A stretch of DNA of 64,000 nt, from assembly GCA_019753235.1 (NCBI GenBank), contig JAIELF010000024.1, positions 121,565-185,564 of the forward strand, given 5' to 3'. Shown piece after piece: positions 9,434 through 16,319 of this stretch. Origin of the DNA: a bacterium (GTDB lineage: Bacteria; Planctomycetota; Planctomycetia; Kolteriales; Kolteriaceae). Made by a program: the position numbers and the translations under genes. The notes under the pieces were generated by a model. It saw only the letters and a program-made list of their open reading frames with translations. It had not been told where the DNA came from and searched no databases. How positions within the stretch are numbered: position 1 is the first letter of the stretch; each line of letters begins with the position of its first letter.

Positions 9434-9655
9434 ATGCCCCTGGTCGATGTCGTTTGCAGCAAGTGTGGCGACACTTCGGAATTGCTGGTTCGGATCGGTG
9501 AAGAGCTTGTCTGCCCCTCGTGCGGCAGCTCGGATGTCGAAAAACAGCTCGGCGCGCCTTCGATTGGCCGAGCCGGGTCGTTGTCGATGACATCTTCCCG
9601 CCCAGAGAGCTTGCCCCCCTGTCGGCCGGGCTGCTGTCGGCTTCCGTCCCAATAG
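9434..9655 (+). CDS. FmdB-family zinc-ribbon protein
   Basis: A 73-residue protein. The first 40 residues form the FmdB/CxxC_CxxC_SSSS zinc ribbon: CSKCGD at about residues 9-14 and CPSCGSSDVEKQL at about 28-40, four cysteines expected to bind one zinc. The family is named for a putative formamidase-gene regulator, and most members have no proven role. The tail is short, Ser- and Pro-rich, and ends with an additional CRPGCC cluster. AAAGGAG lies 7 bases before the ATG. Confidence 0.82.
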   Translation: MPLVDVVCSKCGDTSELLVRIGEELVCPSCGSSDVEKQLGAPSIGRAGSLSMTSSRPESLPPCRPGCCRLPSQ

Positions 9656-9915
9656 ACCTGACGGATTTTGCGGGTTTTGCGTCCTCGTCCGCTCGGGATC
9701 ATTCCTCCGTTATGTTCATTTGGGATTGATGAACCTCCTATCAAGTTGGTAAAGTCCGGTGGATGAGAAGACCTTCGTGACAATCGCTTTCGAAGAGCGA
9801 GTCAACTTCTCATGCCGGCTCCCATCGAGAGTGGCCTATCGCACGACCGGTTAAGGCTTCTTCGCCCTTTGCCGAAGGGGTTCTCCGAGCGTCTGATGGC
9901 TGCGGAGGGTCATTC

Positions 9916-10374
9916 ATGAACAGGCACGCACTTGCGGAAAGAATCCGCATCGAGTCGCAAATCCTCGCCTTCGTTCGCGAAGCAATGATTGTCGCTCTCC
10001 AGGCACCGATCACGACGAAAGTCGCCCCGCAGTGGGCCGAGCGAAGCCGATTTCTGATTGATTCCTTCGAACGCCATGTCTCGCGTCTGTTTCGCATCAA
10101 GTGGGAAGTGGATGATCAGTTCCTCATCTCCACGACCGAGAATCCCGGCCTGATCGATGACCTCGTACAGCTCGAGGCGCAGGAGCGAGAACTCTCTCTC
10201 GAACTACGGGATCTAGGTTTGGAGGCTCGTGGGTTGGCCCCCGATAACGTCGCGAATCTGTACGCCTACCGTCAGCGGGCGCTGGGCTTTCTAGAGCGAT
10301 TTGACGAAATTCGCCTGCGCGAATGCAAGATCTGGCTTGATGCCTTCGAAATCGAGATCGGCGGCGAAGGATAG
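9916..10374 (+). CDS. Hypothetical helical protein
   Basis: A 152-residue protein that I do not recognise. It is almost entirely helical by composition (many Leu, Glu, Arg, Ala) and has no signal peptide or membrane segment, so it is probably cytoplasmic. A segment near residues 48-62 (DSFERHVSRLFRIKW) and a Glu/Leu-rich coiled-coil-like stretch (EAQERELSLELRDLGLEARG) are the most distinctive parts. GGAGGG precedes the ATG by 6 bases, and the reading frame keeps codon use like its neighbours, which supports a real gene. It is followed by about 500 bases without a confident gene before the sigma factor. Confidence 0.6.
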   Translation: MNRHALAERIRIESQILAFVREAMIVALQAPITTKVAPQWAERSRFLIDSFERHVSRLFRIKWEVDDQFLISTTENPGLIDDLVQLEAQERELSLELRDLGLEARGLAPDNVANLYAYRQRALGFLERFDEIRLRECKIWLDAFEIEIGGEG

Positions 10375-10903
10375 TTCTTTGCCGAGATCGGCCACAGGCC
10401 ACTCCATGTCGTTGCCAAGGTGATGAGGCGTCCAGAAGGATCTTCCCGCTCGCTCCTGCTGGCCGATCGAAGTTTCAGCTGCGGCTATCCTTCTTTTTCG
10501 TAGCGACGAATCTCGGTGGCGGAAACGATCTGCGATTCATCTCCGTCGTCGCCACAAGCGGATACGTTCCCCGATCTCCTCCGCGCGAGATAGTTCTGCG
10601 GGTAGCGGTTTTGCCGACACTCGCTCGTCGGATTCACGCCAAGTTCCCCCATCGATGATCAAGTCCCCTTGGGTTCCATCCCGAAACCAATGTTGGCGAC
10701 GACTGCGCGTGGCAATGGTGTGATTGCCTTGACGTGGCCGGGTCGCCCGCGGGCCGGTCATCGGTTAGTCCAGGACGGACAACTGACGCCCGTAGCGGTC
10801 GCTCGAACAGCGATGTTCGAAGGCGACACGGTAATGGATTGCCCCCAGTTCACCCCATGATCTTGCAACTTTGGCGACCCAACAGCGAGTGCTGGAAGCA
10901 TCC
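10375..10903. other. Unassigned region upstream of the sigma factor
   Basis: About 530 bases without a convincing gene. Short open frames exist on both strands (for example 10669-10860 plus, 63 codons), but none has a good SD or a recognisable product. A perfect dyad, TCGAAC-N6-GTTCGA at 10803-10820, sits about 84 bases before the proposed sigma-factor start and could be an operator. It resembles SOS boxes of the GAAC-N4-GTTC type, but its spacer is 6 rather than 4. Confidence 0.45.
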
Positions 10904-11746
10904 ATGGAAAGACGGCGACGAAGCGCGCGCATCGAGGGGAGCGCTCAATCTCCTCTGGAAACCTACCTCCGCGAGATCAACGAGACACCTCTTCTCACCG
11001 CGGACCAAGAAAAAGAGTTGGCGTACCGGATCGAAAAGGGGGACAACGAAGCGCGCGATCAAATGATCCGCGCCAACCTCCGTCTGGTGGTCAACATCGC
11101 TCGGGAATATACCGGCAAGGGTCTCCCCTTGCAGGATCTCATCGAGGAAGGAAATCTCGGCCTGTTGCGTGCGGTCGAAGGTTTCGATCCCGGCATGAAT
11201 ACCCGCTTTTCGACCTATGCCAGCTACTGGATTAAGCAGTCGATTAAGCGGGCCCTGGTGAATACCGCCAAGACCATCCGAATCCCCGCGTACATGGTCG
11301 AACTCCTCGCCAAATGGCGAAGGGCGAATGCTCGTCTGCAGGATGAGCTGGGCCGAACACCGACGCACGAAGAGATCGCCCGGGTTCTTGAACTCCCCGC
11401 GAAGAAGCTGGGCATCATCAAGAAGGCGATCATGGTTTATTCCGCCAATCCCCAGACCGATCAGGCCGATCAGGGCTGGACGCTGGGCGAGATGCTGATG
11501 GATAATCGGGTTCGTACGCCCGATGAAGAGATGATCGAGAATGACAATCTCACGCAGGTCTTTCAGCTCTTAGAGACGATGGACGAGCGCGAGGCAAAGG
11601 TTCTCCGCATGCGTTTTGGACTGGACGATCAAGAACCCCGAACGCTGAAAGAAATCGGCGAATCGCTCGGCCTGACACGCGAACGGGTTCGCCAGATTGA
11701 AAGCGAAGCCCTGAGCAAACTGGCCGTCAGCATGGGAGTCGACTAA
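10904..11746 (+). CDS. RNA polymerase sigma-70 family factor (RpoD/SigA-like, short form)
   Basis: A 280-residue group 1/2 sigma factor lacking region 1.1. Region 1.2 is SPLETYLREINETPLLTADQ. Region 2 includes MIRANLRLVVNIAREYTGKG, DLIEEGNLGLLRAVEGFDP and the 2.4 helix FSTYASYWIKQSIKRAL. Region 3 follows (TPTHEEIARVL), and region 4 carries RTLKEIGESLGLTRERVRQIE, the -35 recognition helix-turn-helix. The ATG at 10904 has GGAAG close upstream and fits the usual start just before region 1.2; the frame is open to a TTG at 10871. Its size suggests a second vegetative-type sigma rather than the full-length primary one, though some planctomycete primary factors may also be short. It ends at a strong terminator. 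Confidence 0.92.
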   Translation: MERRRRSARIEGSAQSPLETYLREINETPLLTADQEKELAYRIEKGDNEARDQMIRANLRLVVNIAREYTGKGLPLQDLIEEGNLGLLRAVEGFDPGMNTRFSTYASYWIKQSIKRALVNTAKTIRIPAYMVELLAKWRRANARLQDELGRTPTHEEIARVLELPAKKLGIIKKAIMVYSANPQTDQADQGWTLGEMLMDNRVRTPDEEMIENDNLTQVFQLLETMDEREAKVLRMRFGLDDQEPRTLKEIGESLGLTRERVRQIESEALSKLAVSMGVD

Positions 11747-11821
11747 CCAGCTGCGACCTTGCCTGGGACCGGTTTTCGTCTGAATTGTCCCTCGATCCCG
11801 GCATTTTCCATTTAGCCCCTG

Positions 11822-11859
11822 ACCTCGGGAGCGAACTTCGCGTCCTCCCGAGGTTTTTT
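11822..11859 (+). terminator. Rho-independent terminator of the sigma-factor gene
   Basis: A 9-bp perfect stem (ACCTCGGGA at 11822-11830, TCCCGAGGT at 11846-11854) is followed at once by six T residues (11854-11859). It lies 76 bases after the sigma-factor stop codon and upstream of the csrA leader. Confidence 0.9.
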
Positions 11860-12256
11860 CGTTGAGCCTCCTGCCGACATTCTCGCTGGAAAACTCACCT
11901 CTTATTGGGTTTAGAACGGAGACTCGCCCGCGGGTTGGGGCACTTTACCAAGCCTTCCTGTCGAGGTTTTTGGCCGAACATCGGTAAAAGCGCGATCCCT
12001 TTCCCCTGGCTTGCCTCTTTGACGCTAAGAGTGTAGGCGGAAAATCTTCTCTAAATCTTGGCCTGATTTCTGAGTCGATCCGTATTAGCCTGTAGGCCTT
12101 AAAAGAAGTTCATTCTTCAAAGGCCTCAGCAGGACAAGGAAAAAAGACGCCAACCGCCCGCTAGCCATCGGACCAAAGAGGAGTTTGGATCGACTGGCTC
12201 GGGAACTTCCAACTGGAAGAGGGCGTCCAAGTCCATGCAACAAGGAGGAGGCACCC
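11860..12256 (+). promoter_or_regulatory. csrA leader with hairpin and repeated GGA motifs
   Basis: The roughly 400 bases before csrA contain no supported gene. A hairpin is formed by AGGCCTT (12094-12100) and AAGGCCT (12120-12126) with an inner AAGAA/TTCTT pairing. Downstream of it, nine GGA trinucleotides occur within about 125 bases (near 12132, 12138, 12170, 12180, 12187, 12202, 12215, 12244 and 12247), the last two inside the Shine-Dalgarno sequence. GGA is the core of CsrA binding sites, so autorepression of translation is likely by inference. A possible -35 TTGACG lies at 12019-12024, with only a weak -10 after it. Confidence 0.55.
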
Positions 12257-12445
12257 ATGTTAGTCCTAACGAGAAAGGTCGGCGACCGAATTTGGATCGG
12301 CGACGACATCTGCATCACCGTGGTCTCGGTGAATCGAGGGAAAGTGCGAGTCGGGATCGAAGCCCCGCGCACGGTCAACGTTCGCCGAAGCGAACTCGAA
12401 GCGCCCGAGGTGACCACGACCCCCGTTTTGGTGTCGTGCCCCTAG
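12257..12445 (+). CDS. csrA: Carbon storage regulator CsrA
   Basis: A 62-residue RNA-binding translational regulator. The sequence begins MLVLTRKVGDRIWIGDDICI and continues TVVSVNRGKVRVGIEAPRTV, matching the five-stranded CsrA/RsmA fold. The two RNA-contact regions are present: beta-1 (LVLTRKVGD) and the segment around GIEAPRTVNVRRSEL. CsrA dimers bind GGA in hairpin loops and usually block ribosome entry. The start follows an exceptionally strong SD (AAGGAGGAG, 12242-12250), which itself holds two GGA cores. No FliW or flagellar gene is nearby. The product is close to the standard 60-residue length, with a slightly altered tail ending in VLVSCP. Confidence 0.95.
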   Translation: MLVLTRKVGDRIWIGDDICITVVSVNRGKVRVGIEAPRTVNVRRSELEAPEVTTTPVLVSCP

Positions 12446-12492
12446 CGCGGGGCCGTCAACCGGAATCGGGGTTACCCTTCAAAGAGAGCATC

Positions 12493-12528
12493 GGACGGAT
12501 GCGTCCATCCGTCCCAAGCCTCTTTTTT
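12493..12528 (+). terminator. csrA: Rho-independent terminator after csrA
   Basis: A stem of GGACGGATG (12493-12501) and CATCCGTCC (12506-12514) with a CGTC loop is followed, after a short spacer, by six T residues at 12523-12528. It lies between the convergent csrA and RNase E/G genes; the T tract overlaps the RNase stop codon on the other strand. Confidence 0.8.
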
Positions 12529-15523
12529 AGCGATCGACCGTTCCGCGAATCATGAGATGCTCGACGTCGATCCGGACTTCGCGGTCTTGAGCGTCGTAGC
12601 AGTGAATCTCTACCTCTTCGGAGGAGCGCATCGCCCGCCCCGAGATATTCAGATTCACTCGCCAACGATCTTCGATTTCCGCAAGGGTCTTCCGTTTCTC
12701 GTTATTGAGGAACTCCGCGACCGGCACATCGACGATCATCTGGATAGATCGACAACGCCCCCCTTGTCCAAGATAAATCAGTAGCCTCATGCAATCGATC
12801 GACATGCTTTCGATCGTCTTGACGTGCCCCGTTCCGGTGCACATAGGACACTCGCGGTAAAGGTGCCTTTTCAGCGACGGCCTGATTCGCTGACGAGTCA
12901 TCTCGATCATGCCGAAAGACGACATCCGCAGAACCTTCGTCTTCGCTCGATCGCGAGCGACCGCGTCGCGGAGGGTGTTTTCGACACTTCGGCGATGCCG
13001 CTCTTCCCGCATATCGATGAAGTCATTGACGATCACGCCGCCCAGATCGCGCAGGCGAAGTTGCCGAGCAATCTCCTTGGCTGCCGCCAGATTCATCTGG
13101 TAAGCCGTCTCTTCGGCGTTCCCCTCGCCGGCCCGGAAGGTTCCACTATTGACGTCGATCGCCACGAGCGCTTCCGTCTGCTCGATGACGATGGAGCCTC
13201 CCTTTTCCAGAGGAACGGTGCGCTGCTGAATGCGCACGATCTCTTCTTCGATGTGAAACTTGTTGAACATCGGAAGAGCTTCGTCGTAAAGGCGGATCCG
13301 CTCGACGTAATCGGGCATGATCATCCGGATGAATTCGCGAGCACGTTCGTAGGCACCCCGTTCATCAATCCAGATCGTGTCGACCTCTTCGTTGAAGATG
13401 TCGCGGATCGTTCGGATGATGACGTCGCTTTCTTGGTAGGCCCCCGTCGGAGCCTGGTGCTGACGAATCCTCTTAATGACGACTTCCCAGAGCCGACTGA
13501 GATACTGCAAATCCCGTTCGAGTTCGTCGGCCGACCGGTCGATGCCGGCCGTTCGCACGATAAAGCCGACATTCTGAGGGCGGTCTAAATCATTCATGAT
13601 GTCGCGGAGACGCCGGCGCTCGACCGCGTCCTCGATCTTTCGCGAAACACCCACCCTGTCCAGGCCCGGCATCGCGACCAAGCTTCGTCCAGGGATGCTG
13701 ACGTATGTCGTCAGGGTGGGGCCTTTGTTGCCAATCCCTTCCTTGATCACCTGAACCAAAACTTCTTGTCCACGACGGAAGATATCTTGGATGGGGGGGC
13801 GGTCCCGCGGTCGGCGCGGATCGACCCATCGCTGCTGCATCGGAGGACGTCTTCCTCCACGGCGATCATCCCGCCCTCGGCCCTCGGGCCGACGACCTCG
13901 CGAACGGTCCGGTCCGTCGTCGTGCGAGCGACCCCGACTGGGGCGATCTTCATCGCCCGCGAAATCGTCGTCTGCTTCATCGCGCGAAACGGGAGCCCGA
14001 TCCCGGCTATCACGTCCTCGGCCCACCGGTTCGCGGTCTCGCCTCGGGGCGTCCGGTTCCGGCCGTCGATCATTTCCGCGACCCCTCGGCTCGGCCCGGG
14101 GCCAGTCACGAGGAGGCGCATCTTGAGGTTCTTCGCCCAGATCGTCGCTGATCGGTTCATCCGATGCAGTGATCAGTTCGTCATCGTCAACACCAGGTTC
14201 ACCTTCGGGAGCGCCGAACTCTCCATCGTTGCCCCGGCGACGGCCACGACGACCTCGACGACGACGACGGCGGCCTCGTTTCTCGGATTCGGGCTCGCCA
14301 TCTCCCGGCTCTTCCTCCCCTCCCACGGCGGGAGCTTCGGACTCGCTTCCTTCGAGATGCTCGAAAGGGTCTTCGTCGTCATAGCGAACTTCGCGGGGAG
14401 CGGGTTCTTCAGGATCGAGCTCGCTGCCGATCGGCTCGTCGTCGACATCATCGGCCGCCTCGTCGTCTTCGTTCTCATCACCATAGAGACCGCTGCCGAA
14501 ATCCTCGTCGTCATCGTCGGGCTCGGTTCGACGGTAGAGGGCGTCGGGCTCTTGGGGCGGGGGCTCCTCTTCATCGCGATCCGCTTCGAAGAGACCCATT
14601 CCAAAATCGTCGTCCTCATCGCTCCAGGCAGGAGGTGATTCAGGCTCGGCCACCTTCGGAGGAGGGGAAGCGGGGTAGACAGGCTCTTCGTGGAGCTCGT
14701 CATCCTCTTCGATCCGGTAGTCCTCAAGATCGGGTAGCGATCCGGAGCGAGGCTTCACGATCGGCTCATCGCTCATCGGTTCATCGACGGGCCCAGTATC
14801 ACGGGACCGACCTCGACCCCGACCACGGCCCCGACGGTTTCTGTTGCCCGCATCGTCGCTGGCCGACTCTTCTCGGTTCGGTCGGTCCTCTCGGTCACGC
14901 CGGTCCTCTCGATCACGCCGAACAGGCTCGTCGGGCGCACGTCTGGGCGGATCGTCTCGATCTGGCTCCGGCCGGCGAAGCGGACGTTCTTCCTCCTGGC
15001 GAGCACGCTCGGGTCGGCTTTCCTCGCGACGGCGGTTCTCAGCGTCGCGGAGGGGGCGGCGCTCTTCACGATCCTCCCGGTCGCGCGGGGGGCGATCTCG
15101 CTCGCCTCGTTCCCGCTGGGGTTGTTCACGACTCTCTCGATCTCGATCCGGTCGCTCTTGGTCCGATGATTCTCGCGGGGGCCTCGGAGCAGGGGGGCGC
15201 GGCGTCCCGCGTGAACCGGCGCCCGATTTTGTAGGCCCGATGGTGCCATCACCCGAACGAATATCGCCGACCAGGCCACCCCCTTCGAAGTAGCTGGGAT
15301 CGACATCGGAGATGTGAAGGAACCCGTTGCGACCGATGCCGAAATCAACGAAGGCGGCTTGGATGCTCGGCTCGATGTTGACGATTCGACCGGAGTAGAT
15401 GTTGCCGACGATGTTTTCGCTGGCTTGTCGCTCGACGTAGAGTTCTTCCAGCACCCCGTTTTCAATGATCGCGATGCGGGTTTCCTCGGGAAGAACCGCG
15501 TTAATGAGCATGATCTTTTTCAT
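12527..15523 (-). CDS. RNase E/G family endoribonuclease with a large disordered insertion
   Basis: A 998-residue Rne/Rng endoribonuclease that processes and degrades RNA. Residues 1-80 are the first half of the S1 RNA-binding domain (IVGNIYSGRIVNIEPSIQAA, AFVDFGIGRNGFLHISDVDP). Residues about 81-579 are a low-complexity insertion very rich in Arg, Asp, Glu and Pro. From about 580 (DIFRRGQEVLVQVIKEGIGN) the S1 domain resumes and the catalytic core follows. The metal-binding aspartates are Asp790 in VAIDVNSG and Asp834 in VIVNDFIDM, and the zinc-link cysteines are 892 and 895 in ECPMCTGTG. The short C-terminus resembles RNase G or minimal RNase E, so the disordered scaffold has moved into the S1 domain instead of the tail. 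It lies downstream of the DUF2344 gene, 16 bases away, in the PTS/hpf gene group. Confidence 0.93.
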   Translation of the reverse strand: MKKIMLINAVLPEETRIAIIENGVLEELYVERQASENIVGNIYSGRIVNIEPSIQAAFVDFGIGRNGFLHISDVDPSYFEGGGLVGDIRSGDGTIGPTKSGAGSRGTPRPPAPRPPRESSDQERPDRDRESREQPQRERGERDRPPRDREDREERRPLRDAENRRREESRPERARQEEERPLRRPEPDRDDPPRRAPDEPVRRDREDRRDREDRPNREESASDDAGNRNRRGRGRGRGRSRDTGPVDEPMSDEPIVKPRSGSLPDLEDYRIEEDDELHEEPVYPASPPPKVAEPESPPAWSDEDDDFGMGLFEADRDEEEPPPQEPDALYRRTEPDDDDEDFGSGLYGDENEDDEAADDVDDEPIGSELDPEEPAPREVRYDDEDPFEHLEGSESEAPAVGGEEEPGDGEPESEKRGRRRRRRGRRGRRRGNDGEFGAPEGEPGVDDDELITASDEPISDDLGEEPQDAPPRDWPRAEPRGRGNDRRPEPDAPRRDREPVGRGRDSRDRAPVSRDEADDDFAGDEDRPSRGRSHDDGPDRSRGRRPEGRGRDDRRGGRRPPMQQRWVDPRRPRDRPPIQDIFRRGQEVLVQVIKEGIGNKGPTLTTYVSIPGRSLVAMPGLDRVGVSRKIEDAVERRRLRDIMNDLDRPQNVGFIVRTAGIDRSADELERDLQYLSRLWEVVIKRIRQHQAPTGAYQESDVIIRTIRDIFNEEVDTIWIDERGAYERAREFIRMIMPDYVERIRLYDEALPMFNKFHIEEEIVRIQQRTVPLEKGGSIVIEQTEALVAIDVNSGTFRAGEGNAEETAYQMNLAAAKEIARQLRLRDLGGVIVNDFIDMREERHRRSVENTLRDAVARDRAKTKVLRMSSFGMIEMTRQRIRPSLKRHLYRECPMCTGTGHVKTIESMSIDCMRLLIYLGQGGRCRSIQMIVDVPVAEFLNNEKRKTLAEIEDRWRVNLNISGRAMRSSEEVEIHCYDAQDREVRIDVEHLMIRGTVDR

Positions 15524-15539
15524 TCACTTAACTTTCTGT

Positions 15540-16319
15540 TCACACGGCCAGCGGGCCGTGAGCAGCAGACGGATCGGTCGGCTTGGGGGGAGTTCCCATG
15601 ATGACTCGGCGGCGCGTGATCGCGACCTGCCCAGTCTGATAGGGATCTCCCAGACCCAGCACTTGCAAGACCTCTTGGGGCCGAGCGGTTGTTCCTCCAC
15701 GCACGTGAAGGAGTATCACCAACCCTCGGTCCGTCGCTGCAATGTTGTCGATGAAGGGCCGGATGTCGACATGCCGATCGGGTTTTCCCGGGGCTTGCCG
15801 ACACACGATCCGCGAGGAAGAAGTCATCAGCTCTAGGAGCCGACCTTCGACCTCTGTCTTTGGAAAAAGGGATGCAAACTCGCAGGCATACTCGACCTGA
15901 GTCACCTGTTGCCGAGCTTGCGTGACAGAAAGAATGTCGGCCGAGACGATTCCCAAACCGTCGGGAGCCTCGGCTTTGACCAGCTCGGCCACTTCCTCGG
16001 CGGAGCAAGGTCGGGTGAATTCGAGATCGATGATCTCCTCCATCGCTTCCAATCCGACGGCCAGCGAAAGAGGGCTCGAAAGTCTAGTCTTTTGATGAAA
16101 ACCTTCCGAAGACCGAATCGGCAAACCGGTTCGCCGAAGCATTCGGTCCCAGAGACGTAGCAGATCGTTGTGGCTGATGAAACGAAGAGGACCGGTCTTC
16201 GAGAAACGAATCCGGACGCGATACCGGGGCATCTCCGCAGGACCTTTGACCTTCGGGGGAAGGGCCGGCTCTTCGGCGGGATCGGTCATCGGAGCATCAC
16301 CGAGCTCATTCGAGGTCAT
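15540..16319 (-). CDS. DUF2344 / radical SAM-linked protein (TIGR03936-like)
   Basis: A 259-residue protein whose core starts at PRYRVRIRFSKTGPLRFISH and continues HNDLLRLWDRMLRRTGLPI and SEGFHQKTRLSSPLSLAVGL, hallmarks of DUF2344. In many bacteria this domain is the partner or C-terminal part of a radical SAM protein and is encoded next to rne, which fits its position 16 bases before the RNase E/G gene; the biochemical role is not established. No radical SAM partner occurs beside it here. The ATG at 16317-16319 is 7 bases after GGAG, and the gene overlaps the ptsI stop by 14 bases, so translation is probably coupled. An ATG two codons upstream sits too close to the SD. Confidence 0.82.
   Translation of the reverse strand: MTSNELGDAPMTDPAEEPALPPKVKGPAEMPRYRVRIRFSKTGPLRFISHNDLLRLWDRMLRRTGLPIRSSEGFHQKTRLSSPLSLAVGLEAMEEIIDLEFTRPCSAEEVAELVKAEAPDGLGIVSADILSVTQARQQVTQVEYACEFASLFPKTEVEGRLLELMTSSSRIVCRQAPGKPDRHVDIRPFIDNIAATDRGLVILLHVRGGTTARPQEVLQVLGLGDPYQTGQVAITRRRVIMGTPPKPTDPSAAHGPLAV

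Noticed and set aside
10669..10860. A 63-codon plus-strand frame before the sigma factor
   Set aside because: No SD, no recognisable family, and the region shows no codon bias like the neighbours; left as unassigned.
12824..13588. A 254-codon plus-strand open frame opposite the RNase E/G core
   Set aside because: Antisense to the conserved catalytic core, whose motifs are unambiguous.
13766..14638. A 290-codon plus-strand open frame opposite the RNase E/G insertion
   Set aside because: It is the antisense shadow of the low-complexity Arg/Asp/Glu-rich insertion; its product is an artefact of biased codon composition with no family resemblance.
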